This document shows, in pieces, positions 33,040-46,600 of a DNA stretch of 64,000 nucleotides. Made by a program: the position numbers and the translations under genes. The notes under the pieces were generated by a model that was not told the origin of the DNA, made no database searches, and was given only the letters and a program-made list of their open reading frames with translations. This DNA is from Amaurobius ferox. Taxonomy: Eukaryota > Arthropoda > Arachnida > Araneae > Amaurobiidae. Each line of letters begins with the position of its first letter. Positions within the stretch are counted from its first letter, which is position 1. The stretch is taken from NCBI GenBank assembly GCA_951213105.1, contig OX578155.1:35440484-35504483 (forward strand). The letters run 5' to 3'.

Positions 33040-33715
33040 ACACAGAAATAACCGCAGGAAAAAAAATGTTGATATGAATAACATCTATGCTTGGGGTTTC
33101 AGTCGCGGGAAAACGGAGCGTTACGAAACATGTAGACGCTTATACCTCTGAACCCAATAGATAAAAATGTAAATATTTTTTCTTGTTTTGTTGGAAATAG
33201 GTCCAGACTATGAATATATAAAAATAAGTTCAATATTTTCAACTTTTTTTTCCGAAAAATTTAAAAAGTATCTGTCAGAGCGAGTATTATAATTCATTTA
33301 CCTTAATTTTACTCGAAATATCTTCAAAACTATAAAAGAGATGTGAATAGTAAGTGACAAAAATATATGGAAATTTAGTTTCTTATCTGCATTTATTTTT
33401 GAAAAAGTTTTCGAGTAATCAACTTGTCAATTTGAAGAAGATTGAAAATTTTCTCTTTTCCAAGTTTGTTATTCTTATATCTCAGAAACTAAAAGTGCTA
33501 GCTATGAACAATAAGCAAGCATGTTGTTGTTGTTGTTGAAACCCAGACCGTCCGACCTACCAGAAAGGTGTAAGGTAACAAGCAAGCATGTGCAGCTCTT
33601 TGAAAGCCTTACAATTGTATATAATTAGATTTTGAATCAAGTTTTTAATTTTCAAATTATAGTGGTTATAATTTCTGTAATAAATGGTTATAATCAATAA
33701 AAAATCAGACCCTTG
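33040..33715 (+). repeat. Fragment of the 50681-54160 element family
   Basis: The segment from TAACATCTATGCTTGGGGTT through TCTTGTTTTGTTGGAAAT to the ATAGTGGTTATAATTTC region matches 50780-51330 in the same orientation and 7640-7870 in reverse. It is interrupted by a 56-bp hairpin-tail insertion at 33524. Confidence 0.7.
33524..33579 (-). mobile_element. 56-bp SINE-tail retroposon with 11-bp duplication
   Basis: The insert starts (TTG)5 and ends GTGTAAGGTAAC; in reverse it is the SINE 3' hairpin half followed by (CAA)n. AAGCAAGCATG flanks it at 33513-33523 and 33580-33590. The related sequence at about 51230 has no such insertion. Confidence 0.88.
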
Positions 33716-34818
33716 ACTACTGTTAAATAAAAAACCATTTCAAACTTTAGAACACTAGCATAAACCTTTCTGGAGATATTGCACGTTTTTCAAATAATTT
33801 ATAAAAAAAAAAAATTATGTAAAATTAAACAGTAGTAATCGTCAAATATGCTAGCTTTCTATATACAATATTCGGCAACATCATGCTCATGAATCTAGAT
33901 AGTTCCATTTACGAGGGAAGATAGTTTTGCAATAGTTTTGTATTTTGATGCCTAAGAATTCGCCAATAGTCAATTATTTCATACAGCTGATATTAATTAA
34001 ATGTTAATTGCATTTTGCACGTGAGTATGAATAAGTCACTCATTTGAACTAGTAAGTGGCCGTTGCCAAAATCGCCAAAGTTCAATATCAAAATCATTGT
34101 TCTATGGATCTTTTTATTTCGATGTGGAAGTCATTGCATCATGTAGTAGGCAGAGTCAAAATCATGTGCTGTCCACATAATATTTTTCACATACTGTATC
34201 CACATTCAAATTTTCACAGAGGTACGAACATTCGTTCTTGAGTTATCGTGTTCACACCTCACATGCAAACACACACACGGGCATTTCGAAATGTATACAA
34301 AAGGTCTGGAAATTTTCTTATCCGTAAAAATCTCGAATTCGAAAATTTTTAGGAAAACTTTATTTGCTTCATATAATATGCAAGTATTGTTTCATATACA
34401 AGTATAGTTTTCTCAAAAATTCTTAAATTCGAGATTTTGACGGTTGAGCACGTCTAAAGACCCTATATGAACACACTTCGAACACTTTCTCTGAAAAGAT
34501 ATCCATCTCTGTGTATGTTGTGACGTATAAATACTAAGTCAAGAACGAATGCTTGTATAGCTATGCAATTTAATTTTGATAAGAAATTTTATGTAAAAAA
34601 ACTAGAACTAAATAGAATATTTTGTAATTTCCACACTATTAGAACACAAATTATTCGAAATTTAAGCTTTCCATACATTGTTTTCTATAGCAAGCAACTC
34701 TAATCCCTGAAGGTGCAATTGGTAACCAAATATTTTGTTTCCCATTTCCTCAAATATAATTTGCTCGAAATTCAATAGGTTCGGGGGAGGGGGGGAGGGG
34801 AGGTAACGTTCCATCTTT
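33716..34818. other. Repeat-derived AT-rich sequence
   Basis: Stretches near 33750-34000 and 34280-34500 resemble diverged pieces of the ~0.9-kb repeat (CTGGAGATATTGCACGTTTT, AAATTCGAGATTTTGACGG). No gene is seen. A G-rich run is at 34781-34803. Confidence 0.45.
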
Positions 34819-34833
34819 GGCAACGCCACTGTG

Positions 34834-34901
34834 TGAGTGTGAAGACCCAGACCGTCCGACTCATCCAGAGGACTTGAGTATCTAATTGGACGGCCGGGAA
34901 G
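34834..34901 (-). mobile_element. 68-bp solo hairpin retroposon with 15-bp duplication
   Basis: The insert is one complete hairpin module in reverse (ACCGTCCGA...TTGGACGGCC). GGCAACGCCACTGTG flanks it perfectly at 34819-34833 and 34902-34916. No SINE head or body is attached. Confidence 0.92.
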
Positions 34902-34916
34902 GGCAACGCCACTGTG

Positions 34917-35476
34917 GAAAAACGATAGTTTAAATTACGTTATGTATGCAAATACTATTAAAATAATAAATATTAACAAAAATCAGCCAAATGCATACAA
35001 TTAATTGTCGTAACAAACCTGTTGTTAATTTGAAAAGAATAATTTTATCATTTATTTTTACGAAAGGTTAAAAATTAATTACTTGCATACGAAATGCAAT
35101 AAAATGAGAATTGTCTTTTGTATTTTGATACTAATTATGCAAGTGGGCATAAATTCTCAGAGTTATGAATGTATGAGAAATTCGAGTGGACTGATATTTA
35201 CTTTAGTACAGCGGTTCTATAATTTATTTTAAAATTTACGATGGGTCACATAAAATTACGAGGCGGGCCTGCCAGATGGGGTAGGGGGATTTGGGGATCA
35301 TAAAATCCCCAGGGACCCATTGAATTTCACAAATAATACATGGAGAAATGGAAAACAAGATATTTTACCCCCCCCCCCCACACACACACACACACAAGAA
35401 TTTTTATCTGGCGACTTGGAAATGAAATTCGCTGAGTATTTTCTGAATAATTTCTTTTTCTACTTTTTCTTTTTCT
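34917..35476. other. AT-rich sequence, nothing recognised
   Basis: It holds a repeat shared with 31307-31420 and a poly(C)/(CA)n tract at 35370-35396. No coding region is seen. Confidence 0.5.
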
Positions 35477-36410
35477 ACTTTCCTTATATACATAATGTAT
35501 AAAGAAATTATTGTAACGGGGTCGAAAATTCAAATTCGAGTTTTCGACGAGAGAGCACGTTTCAAGCATCCCTAATCACGAATCAAACATTTTTGAGGTG
35601 CTGTCTGTGTGTGTGTCAGTGATCTCACGAACGAAGGGAGCGATTCGAATGAAATTTGGTACAAAAATCACAATCCGTGAATACTGGAAGCCTATTGTTT
35701 TTAATAGCAATCGAATGTTCAGAATCCCCCTAAATTTTCGAGTGAAATCTTTAAAAAAAATTATCAAAAAATCAAAACCTTTAATAAAGTTACGCAAATA
35801 GACATGCCTTATGTAATTTTTCTTTAGAAAACGATTGACATAAACTTTAGAACGCTAGCATGAACCGTTTTCGAGATATTGCGCATTTTTTAAATAAATT
35901 TATCAAAAAATCCCATAAATTAAAAAAAATATATTAACTGTTGAGAAACATGTTCAATTTTCAAATGTAATATGCGATAAATTTGGTGACATCATTCTCA
36001 TGGATCTAGCTCGTTTCATTTATGAGAAAAGATACTTTGAGTAATACTTTTGTATTCGAACACCAATAGTCATTTATCTGCTGTAAGAATAACTTATTTC
36101 TCCGTTTATAACGCTTGACGAGATTTTGGTGACGAATTTGACGGAATGTCGCCAACTTGATGACTTTTTTAAATGTTGCCAAATTAACGAAAATTTCGCC
36201 AAATGGATAAAAATGACGCCAATTTAACGAAAGATTCGCCAAATGAATAAAAATGACGCTAAATCAATGAAAATGACGACTAATTTGCGAAAATTCAATA
36301 TCTTGGAAAGAATATAAGTATCTACTATAAGAAAAACCTATTTTTTTACTGTAAAAGAAGTAAATTCATTGCATTATATAAAGAAAGTCATGTGTTGCCC
36401 ACATCAGATT
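35477..36410 (+). mobile_element. Unclassified ~0.9-kb repeat, copy 3
   Basis: Same order as copy 2. The TTTGGCGA-type array (36105-36295) has at least one more unit than copy 2, and the central palindrome is imperfect. It ends in the hairpin CATGTGTTGCCCACATCAG. There is no coding frame. Confidence 0.85.
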
Positions 36411-37587
36411 TTTTTTTTATAAATCATAGAATTTATAATTATTTATATTTATCTATAATTATTTTATGAACTGAAATAAAGGGAAATGCAGTAACTGATA
36501 AAAAAATATTAAGAAACGATTAGCCAATTTGATGATAAAATTAAATTTCCAGTCATAAAATCTTAGTTGCAACAGTAAGGTTAATGCAACAGTAATGTTT
36601 AATGTTAGCTGCGTAGTAAGTTTAATGCAACCCAAAGTCAAATTTTCAAAATCAAAACTTTTGTATCAAATATAATAACAAAAGAAAAATAATGTTCATA
36701 AAAAGTTTGAAACTTTCAAAACAATAATAAAATTTTATTCAGATCACAAAATTTTACCCCCTTCCCCCTTTTTCTTAACAGTGCAAAGATTGAATTGAGT
36801 TGTAAATTTTCATTTAGTATGTTAAATGGCTGAATCCAACAAAATTCATGACTGGTGTTTTATTCATAATTATTTCAACTTTGCTTTTTTTTATTTAATC
36901 AAATTTATTCGATTTTAATGTTTTTTTATTATTATTTTCAATATGTATATTATAGTAACTTACCAAAACCAGATTTACAAATTTACAATGCAGTATTTTT
37001 TTTCGCTCACTGATTTCTTTGCTTCATCAAGAAAATAAATTTTGACACCAAATCTCTTTCATAATTTCCTATTAATTGCTTATTTAGAGATTACAATGTC
37101 TAATTTGCTTATAATGCTCTTCTCATAACACAAATAAAATATTAAAAGAAATTGAAAAATATTTATCTACATCATTTGATTTTAATACTTTTTATATTCT
37201 ATAGATATCTTTAAAAAATTACCCGTTTGAAATTTATTTGAGAAATTGTTAACTACTAATGTTTATTAGAACACAGCCAATAAAGATTGAATCAGTTTCA
37301 AAGGCAATAAAGTATTTTCTTCATCATGATAAATGTTACAGAGCACCACTACCAACAAAAGCAAATGCTGTGTTCTAATGAAGTTTTAGTTTTCAGATTA
37401 TGACAACAGAGAGACATTTTTTTTTTACAATGCTGTTTAAGTCAAAGAAATGATTTTATTTTCCATTTAAATATCAAATATTGATATCTTAAAATTAATC
37501 AGTGATTCTCTTTTCCTTAAATCAGTTAATTTAAATCCCTACAACCCTGATTTCAACCTTGTGCAGTTCAAACTCATTGTTGGCTGT
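36411..37587. other. AT-rich sequence, nothing recognised
   Basis: About 1.2 kb without recognisable coding sequence, RNA gene or bounded repeat. Confidence 0.6.
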
Positions 37588-37634
37588 GTGAAAGCCCCAG
37601 GCCGTCCGGCTCGTCCAGAGGACTTGGAGCAACA
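37588..37634 (-). mobile_element. Partial hairpin module, reverse
   Basis: It has the 3' strand of the outer stem and the inner hairpin (AGGCCGTCCGGC, GTCC-AGA-GGAC) and ends GGAGCAAC. The other outer strand is missing, and no clear duplication flanks it. The 80-codon ORF across it is a coincidence. Confidence 0.7.
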
Positions 37635-38733
37635 AAATCGTGTGGTAACACTGACTTGTAGGTCACCACAGAAGTCCAGAAGACAAATCCAGGGAAAGGT
37701 GATTAGACAGATTGCACTATCCATGCTGTATGCTATTTCTGGTGATTCTATACACCTTATAAAGTTTAATGCAACCCAACACAAATATGCAGAAATGAAA
37801 TAAACTTTAATTTTATAGGGTCAGTTTGCAATGTTTTATGATTAAGCAAGAATTTCTGACTAGTTTTAATTATTAATTACTAAGTATACTAACTAGGTAA
37901 ATGATCAATAAAAAATTGTAAAAATAAATCCCCCCTTCTCTGTTATCTCTGGGAAATTATCCACCCTTGACAGAAAAGTGCAAAATTGTGGCATATAGTC
38001 ATTCCTTATTCCCTGTGAAATATTCTATTCGTTCTTGATAAGTTCGAACAAAGTAAAATCGATCTACCAATGCTAGTTGTTGCATTGGGAGCATGATTGA
38101 AATACAACTTTAGACTGAATTGCTTCCTGTTAATCAGTTTTATGAATATGAAGAAGATATCTATAAAATTCAAAAAATCAAACTAGAACACCTATTTTTT
38201 AAATATAATGTTTTCATATTTGTACACAAATAAAACAAATAACAATTATACAACTCTTTTTCAGTTGAAGGTCATTTTATATGATTTTGTAGCACATAAC
38301 TTAATCCGATGCTGTCCATCTTCCAAACCTGTATTTACTTTTTAGAATTCTTTTATTCAGATAACAAGTGAAAGCTAGAGAATATTTTTAATACCTTGTA
38401 ACAATAAACAGGGAAATAAATGCATGTTATATTTGTAGAAAACAGTTATAAAATTGAAATTGCTTGACTTAAAAAAAGCCATTATTCTTGATGTAATTGA
38501 CCAGTATTACAGAGCATCGCTTTAAGTTCAAGGGGCTCTTATGAATGTGTGTGTCGGGGATCTATAAGGCTAAACTGACACCGGATTTGGTAAGAAATTG
38601 AAATTTTCTCAGAACCCTACAATTTGTGCTAACATTTCATTTCATGGAAAGTCACATCAAACAGAATGATGCTATCCTGTATTTTAAATAAAAAAGCAGA
38701 GTAGTGAGGAGGTCATACTTTGATTTAAAATCT
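37635..38733. other. AT-rich sequence, nothing recognised
   Basis: No coding region, RNA gene or bounded repeat is recognised. Confidence 0.6.
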
Positions 38734-38747
38734 GAAGGTGAATGTAG

Positions 38748-38800
38748 TTGTTGTTGTTGAAACCCAGACCGTCCGACCTACCAGAAAGGTGTAAGGTAAC
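38748..38800 (-). mobile_element. 53-bp SINE-tail retroposon with 14-bp duplication
   Basis: The insert starts (TTG)4 and ends GTGTAAGGTAAC, the same internal end as the copy at 33524. GAAGGTGAATGTAG flanks it perfectly at 38734-38747 and 38801-38814. Confidence 0.92.
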
Positions 38801-39080
38801 GAAGGTGAATGTAGTGTACCACTTCAACATATCATATAGATTAATATGTCAACTGGAAACATTTTCATTTACAAAATGTTATGGTGAACAGGATGCAATG
38901 CTGTCTTAAAAAAGTAACATGAGAATAGAATATAGCATCTAATTCAAATATGGATGAAATTGAAAATATAATTGTTTCAGTTGCTCAGTAGATAGAAGAC
39001 AAATCCCACATTGCCTAGCTAACAAGAAATCAGTGGTTCATTTCCTTACTGAGATGAGATCTTTACACAGAAAAATTAAA
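38801..39080 (-). repeat. Inverted partner of 13425-13690
   Basis: Its reverse complement matches 13425-13690, including GAACAGGATG, the TTTCAGTTGCTCAGTAGA stretch and CTGAGATGAGATC. Its edge coincides with the mini-retroposon at 38748-38800. Confidence 0.75.
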
Positions 39081-39952
39081 TACAATTACATAGTCTTAAA
39101 TTATACCTTTCAAAGTCTTAAATATAATTAATAATTATTTTCTTATATTTATCTCTTTCATTGTCTCTTCTCTATCCTATATCTCAACTGTTTTTGTATG
39201 ATAACCGACAAACATACATGTAAATAATATAAAAAATGAATTGTAATCAGTCTCCTAGCAATAAATTTAATTTCAGAGAATGCAAGCTATCATTCTCAGT
39301 AATCAATAAAAATCTGAAACATTAAAATTTGCAGATGCTACATTAATTAATGAGTGTCATCTAGACTCATCTTAATCTAATGTTCCAAAATTTGCTAAAT
39401 TAGATATATGATTAGGAAATAAGAGACTGAAATGTGTTTAAACAGATTATATTTCAAAATAACGTGAGATATTTTCAATTTTAAAAAATTATATATCAGC
39501 AGAATTTATCTCACATGTACCACAATTATAATGTACACATTTTAAAGATTTTACTTGATAGATCTATATAGGTTAAAGAACAGTGCATAATTTGAATAGA
39601 TTAGTATAGTTGTTTTATCTGTCACAAAATTCACATTCGGACAAACTGTATCAAACAATAATGAAAAACAAGTAACTAATTATGTTTATACTTTATTATG
39701 CAAGTTATTTACAGGAGGTTAAACATTAAGTAAATAACAGTAAATTCAGAAATCAATGTCCCAAAGTACTCCTTATTCACTGGCTTTAGACACATTTGGT
39801 AAAAATTAAAGGGTGCAGGACAGGACTTACCTTTTAATTTGAATGCCCAGATAAGATGGGAGGAATACATATAATGAACATAAATTCTTAAGTAACCATT
39901 GATAATTACATTTACTGTTATGACTCAGTTATTTTAATGAATTAAAAATATG

Positions 39953-40514
39953 GGTACTTATCGGTTATAGGGACTATGAAGCAAAACACGGCAGTGTCTA
40001 ATCGGAAAGCTACTACGCTTTTCCAAGAAATTGTTGAACACATCGAGGACGGCTCAATCCTATTCTCAGATTGCTGGCATGGCTACAAAACTGAAGAATT
40101 AGAAGTAGCCGGCTTTCAACATTTGAAAGTAAACTTCGTGGATCCTGAAACTGGAACTCATACGCAGACCATACAGAGACTCTGGGTATCCGCAAAATGC
40201 ATAACAAAAAACATAGAGGCACTGTGAGACAGCACTTTAACTCATATCTTGCAGTATTTATGTGGCAAAGCATTACCAGTAGCGATAAATTTAATGAATT
40301 TTACTGGCGACAGCTGAGTTTTGGCCGCCACAAATTTCAATGTAACACAATATTTTTTTTAATGTAAAGTTGATCAAACCAGATTATATATTAAATTTTA
40401 ACCATTGTGTTTGTAGTGAATTTCTCATATTACAGATTGTATCGCCAATGTTCATGTTGGCGACAACTCAGAAAAGCAGTCACGAACTCATGGACCCTAT
40501 AACTGATAAGTACC
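39953..40514 (+). mobile_element. Merlin-type DNA transposon remnant, copy 2
   Basis: Here both ends are visible: GGTACTTATCGGTTATAGGG on the left and the complementary CCCTATAACTGATAAGTACC on the right, giving a 562-bp element. The 8 bases outside are AAAATATG and AACATATG, one mismatch apart, as expected for an old Merlin target duplication. Confidence 0.82.
39976..40325 (+). pseudogene. Merlin transposase fragment, frameshifted
   Basis: The same truncated ISXO2-like transposase as at 471, with three amino-acid differences in the first 83 residues (K-Q for K-P near the start, WHGY for WRGY, KNIE for KSIE). The shared frameshift near 40195 and the Gln at the third catalytic position show that both copies descend from one broken ancestor. 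The second Asp (FSDCW) is kept and the first is outside the remnant. Confidence 0.85.
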
Positions 40515-42144
40515 AACATATGTGCAGATGAATTTCCAATCAAATAGCAAAAATTTTCAATGCTCATTAATTGGATTTAGAGGCAATAAGAAAAAGGTGT
40601 GAAATTGTCATGATCATTTCCAGCCAAATTTTCATTTTGTCCTGTGCGTTTTATTAGTATTGACACAGAGGTACAGGAAGGAAGTGATGAAGATGTGCAG
40701 AAGTGATTGTTTTCATAAAATGATGTTTAAGTATCTATTTTTTGGAATTTTGTTTGTTGTACACTCACTATATTGTCAAAGGAATAAAAGACATATAGTA
40801 ACTAAAGTAGCTCGATAAATGTTTAAGAACATATAAGTTAGGTACAACAAGCAAACATATTTAAAGTACTGAAATTTCAGATATACTTCAACAACAATAA
40901 ATACAGTAATTTGTCAGTTTTACATGAACTTATTTGCTCATTTTTTTTTAATACTTTAAAATTAAGCATTAAAGGACTAATATATCATATTATGAATGCA
41001 TACAAAATATAAACAATCCAGGTACTGGAATTTACCAACACATGAATAATAGAAAAACAGATAATAAAATATATTGAACGATAAGCAGGACAAGAAAACT
41101 TAGTTAAAGTGTTAAAATTTCAAATGCACTTCAACAGCAATTGGTAAGTCAACTCGTCAATTTCCCATTAACACTCATATAATATAACAGACATTCATTG
41201 CATTGTGAATAGGCATGCTATGAATTTGATTTACATTTGGAAAAAGCATATATGATTTAAATTTTATACTGATCAGAAAGAGCATGCAATAAAATCATGA
41301 AATTTTATTATCAATATGAAGAATATATCTACATACTTTTATTCATAGTCCACTTTTCATTCTATTAGCCGATTAAAACTTCGGCAAGTTTAGATTTTAC
41401 CATTGAAAGCATTTCATAACATCATAACATGCGGTTTTAGGATTCATTAGGAAGTTATAAAGTGTTGCTACAAATTGAACATAACTGCTTTTTGGCGCAA
41501 CATTGGATTTTGGCAAACCTGCGATATTCTGTGCCATTTGTTAACAAAAGTTGACTTTTGGGATTAGTCTGACTCTGACTTAAAAACTATAAGGATTATT
41601 AATATTTTCAATTTACTCAACTGTTCTATTTTTACAAAGAATTTAGAAACTCATATGTTGCAGTATGGGTAAAATTTGCAGGGTGTTTGGATATTTTCAA
41701 TTTATTATGTCATCTCTTTTATTTTCATAAAGATTTTTTAAACTCATATTGTAATGCAGGTAATATAAAGGGTATATCTTCTAACCTATATTTTTCCATA
41801 CAATTTTAGCACTTTTATTTTGACATATACTGGAATCATATATAGCCTGCAGGTTCAAAGATTATTGATATTTTCAATTTATTATGTCAATTTATTTTAG
41901 AAACTCATATTTTGTAGTAATATTTTACTAATACATGGGTATATCTTCTAATATTCATGAATATAAGTAGTACAGGTTCCATACAATTTTAGCACTTTTA
42001 TTTCGAGTATATATTGATTCAATTTCAAATTTTTTGTAAATTTGTTTACAAACAGGACAAGGATGTTTTATCCTTCATATGTGCCCATGAAGATAATTTT
42101 GCATTGCGAGAACAGATTCTTAAACTTCTTTTTAAGAGCATTAA

Positions 42145-42919
42145 GGGTGAGCGTCAGTAAATTTTCTGCAATATCCGCGCTTTGCTAACTTTCACGGCAC
42201 ACATATTTCGCCGAGATTCTGCACAAACAGTTGCGAAATATGTTCTTATAAATAAAATGCTATGCTTAGATTATATTAAAACTAAATTTAATACCCAATA
42301 AAACATAGAATATATGTTTTATTTTAATTTAAAATATTTTTGGTGCTGCCATCTGTTGTCGTAATTTAATTCATACCGACTAATTTTATTTTTTAATGAA
42401 CATTTTTAAATGTCTATTCCTTCTAATACGCTATTAAATACAACAACAGATCATATATAATGCCATAATCATGGAAACGTAATTGAACTTCGACTTGAAG
42501 ACAAAGGAACTTGAAGACAAAACTGCAGTCCTCAGTGATGTACATTCAGATCCCTTATCAAATTTATAGAATGATAAATTACCTCTCCGTGATTGTGGCA
42601 TTATTATATATGATCTGTTGTTGTGTTTAACACTGTATTAGAAGGAATAGATATTTAAAAATGTTCATTAAAAAATAAAAATAATCGGTATGAATTAAAT
42701 GACGACAACAGATGGCAGCACCAAAAATATTTTGGATTAAAATAAAAAATATATTCAATGTTTTTTGAGGCATTAAATTTAGTTTTAATATAATCTAAGC
42801 ATTGCATTTTATCTTTCAAAAAATATTTCGCAACTGTTTGAGCAGAATTTCGGCGAAATATGTGTGCCGCGAAAGTTAACAAAGCGCGGATAGGGCAGAA
42901 AATTTACTGACGCTCACCC
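42145..42919. mobile_element. Fold-back MITE with TTAA target duplication, copy 2
   Basis: A 775-bp element of the same family and length as 1355-2129, with inverted ends GGGTGAGCGTCAG and TTAA at 42141-42144 and 42920-42923. Copy 1 of the duplication has the intact site at 3409-3412 inside the 2860-3500 repeat. So this insertion is younger than, or segregating since, the duplication. Confidence 0.95.
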
Positions 42920-43639
42920 TTAAATTAAATATTTTAATAGACTATTTTTATTAATAATGTCATTTAGTATACTATAGAAATTTGCATGATTGTGAATTTA
43001 TAATAAGTTTCTTTATATTATACACTCCATATGAAGAACGGGTATACTGCTAGTGAATTTAATAAAAATGAAATTTTGATCAATGGATATTAAAAGTGTA
43101 AATCACCAAATGATGATCAATACAATGAATGGTCTGTGAACGATATTTTTCAAAAAGTGTGGATGAATAGTACTTTGCTTCAACAACCAAAAGACATGTT
43201 CATGGTCAGTGCAGATAAAGTGCAACAGGATTTCATATGTGCACAGCAAAACTGCTAATGTAAAAATAATGGTTAAGATTGAATATTTTTATATTATGTT
43301 AAATATAATATTTTTTTGCTTTGCTTGTAAATTTAAATTTGAAATAATCAAAATAAATTCAAAATATTTTAAGGATTAGTGTTAACCTCAATGTGTAATT
43401 ATAGTACAAGCGTAACTATTATTCATAAGCTCTTTATAACAAACATCGTCAAAATGCCAAATACAGTAAAATTAAAGGTTGGAGCCAAGCTTGAAGAGAA
43501 ATTTGTCGAAACCTTATCTAATAAGATTTAAAAAAGAAATATTTTCCCATCTCAATTATTTTTTATGGTGTATTACATCAGCACAAATGCCAGTAGTTAA
43601 AGGATGGTGTCCAATGTACAGTCCCCACATTACTTCTAT

Positions 43640-46600
43640 TTTCCATTAAAATAAATGAAACAGAAAGGGGAAGATTAAGCACATACATTCCCTCTTCCAC
43701 CTGATAAAAACTTTCAAAACAGTTTTTTTTTTTTCAACTTGAATTTTTATTATATTATTCCATATTTGGTATGCATCTGAGGTATAAAGTTCTGAACGAA
43801 TATTTAAACTCTGTAAGAATGTTTGCTCTTAAACAAATATTTAAAAGCATAGATTTCTGGACTAGGGTTCTTCGTAACATTTGAAGGAGGATGTTTATGT
43901 TGATTCAGATGATTTAGTCAAAACAGAGGATGATAGGAAGAGGGGAAAAGTTGTTAGATTAGCGAGGTGCATTTGTTTCGATTTTAGCCGGCTTCAATGA
44001 AATATGGGATAATTTATTTTCTTCATATTATTTACTAACCACCTTTAGTGACCAGCCTAGTTGTTTTTTAAAAAATCTCTTAATTTGCAATAGCTTTCTT
44101 ATTGTAGACTACTTACATCCACTATGTGCGAAAGTAATGGCTAATGGTACTCCCACTGCAGTTCATATAAGAGCTATCGAGATTGATTGTGTATTTATCC
44201 ACGGTTGTCAATAGAGAGGGTCGGACACTACTCCCCAATAATGTTTTAAGAAAGAGACATGAAAAATACACAAAAGAGGAAAATGAAATGTGAAGGAGGA
44301 TTTAGAAATTTGTATGGGCAGCACTGATCCAACCACTACGCAGAAATATGTATTACGCATTATATACAATATAACAATAACTCTGTCTGCACCATGCAAT
44401 AACCATAAGCATAGTGGGTAAACATATTTAAATCACATAGTGGATTTAGTCCCATTGCAGTTCATACAATAGCTATTGGCCGTGTATTTGACTATGTCCG
44501 CCCATAGGGAGTGTTGGACACCCCTCAAGTAGTGGGGCCTGTATGCCCCAATAATTTTTTGGAAGGAGGAGAAGACATGAAAACTGCACAAAAGAAGAAA
44601 ATAAAATATGAATAGGAGATCTAGAAATTTGTATGGACAGCCTTGACCTGATCGTTACATACACAGATGCAGTATCCTTTATATTTACAATATAACACTA
44701 ATGCCGCACTATGAAGTAATGATTCGCATGCTAAGCAGACATATTTTATTAGAGTAGCTGATTTACAAAATAAGCACCTCTTTGTAGTGAGTGTATGCAA
44801 TCTGGATACAATGCATGCAATGATATATACACATGTAAATCGTGTGGCATTGTGTTATGAACCTGCTCACTATGCAAGCTTATAATCAACAGATAAGCCC
44901 ATTGCATGAGAGCATGCAATCCACATAGCAGGTTTGAAACACATAATAAATCCCCTTATATTAATGGACATGCCTTTGACCCGCTCCATGGACACATGCA
45001 ATAATAAAGCTCCATTTAATAACGATACACCCACATTAGAATTGTATGCAGTAGTTGTCAATCACGTACTCACCCGCTATGCAGACTCATGGCTAAAGAT
45101 ATGGAGGCTGCGCAGGTACATGAACGTGTATTGCATGCACTATTCGTAACTCTGCTCCATGGAATAATGATCAACTAAGCAGCTAGACTTTTGCTAATCC
45201 ATACTTCAAAATTTCATATAGGGATTTTATAGAGCTTCCTGAAATTTTATTTAGTTGTTAAGGTTTTTTTTTTAATCAATATATATATAATAACAATTAA
45301 CACTAATTTACACTAATTTCAACATTTAAATATATTTTGTCATTTAAGATCATCAAACCTCAGTAACTGATAAGAAAATATTAAAAATCAAAATTTAATA
45401 TTTTCCTTTTTAAATTTAATAATAAATTTATATAAATTAAATAATTGTAATTTTTAATAAATCAAATTGCTTAAGACTATGGATGATTGGTAGAATAACC
45501 CCCCCCCCACAGCTCCTTTGGAGCAAAGCGTCCAGTTGGCGTACAGCACCGGGTTACAATTCCATTCCATTTTCGTTGCCAATTTGATAAATAACAACTT
45601 TTTAACATCCAATCAATGAGCAGCTTTTCAAGATTCTGCATTTTAATAGGAAATAGGTATTTCGTCAGATATTCTTCAATCAGATTTGTTGAGTCTTTTC
45701 GCTGTGCACCTATCTTGCATTTTCATTAAATATTTTGCACATAATTTTCATATCTATACATTTATTTAATATTTTCTGTAGATTTAATTGGATTGCAGAT
45801 TAAGTTTTCCAATGACATCTCTCAATTATAAGTATATTTTTTAAGAATTTTGTTAATGTACAATCTTTTACCCAAGTATTGTTTTTTTTTTATTTTGAAA
45901 TATCACTTTCATTAAATTTCTTTAAAGATTATTTTTTTAATCATTGTTTTATTTTAAATTTTGTAAATATCCAATTATTTTTCCAAGTAACATTTCTTCT
46001 TGAATTATGTTAAAGTCCAATCCAATCGTTTTTTTACATTTCGTAATTTTTCAAAGTATTATTTTTTTTTTAATTTTGTTAAAGTACCATCTTTTTTCTA
46101 TGTATTACTTTTCTTAAATTCTGTTAAAGTCCGATCGTCTTTTTAATAAATTTCTTTAAAGTCCTTTTAAAATTTTGGAGAAATCTCCAAAATTTTAAAA
46201 CTTGTATCCAAAACTTGTATCTATACAAGTTTTTGAAATTCATTTAAAATCACAATATCTATTAAATATTGTGTGTTTCACTACTACGTTTTCTAAAATT
46301 TTAAAAGTTTTTATTCTGCAATTAAACGTGGCAGTTAAGCAATATTTTTAGAATGCACAAAAGTCTTATTTTGTAACCTTTTTATGAGTATTATTCACTT
46401 TTATTCAAATTAAATTCCACTGTCATTTACATTCAAAATTCTAGTTCATAAAACTGTAGAACATGAGGAGCCTATTTTAAAACACAGGAATATATGTCAC
46501 TTTAGTGGGGAGGTGTCAATTTCAAAACACGGAGAAAAGCGCCAACTTGGCACACTTTTGTACTTACCTGAGTGGGGCTTTTCTATCAATTTACCCAGGC

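Noticed and set aside
37561..37803. 80-residue protein (MQFKLIVGCVKAPG...)
   Set aside because: The frame runs through a reversed SINE hairpin fragment and shows no family features; it is probably chance.
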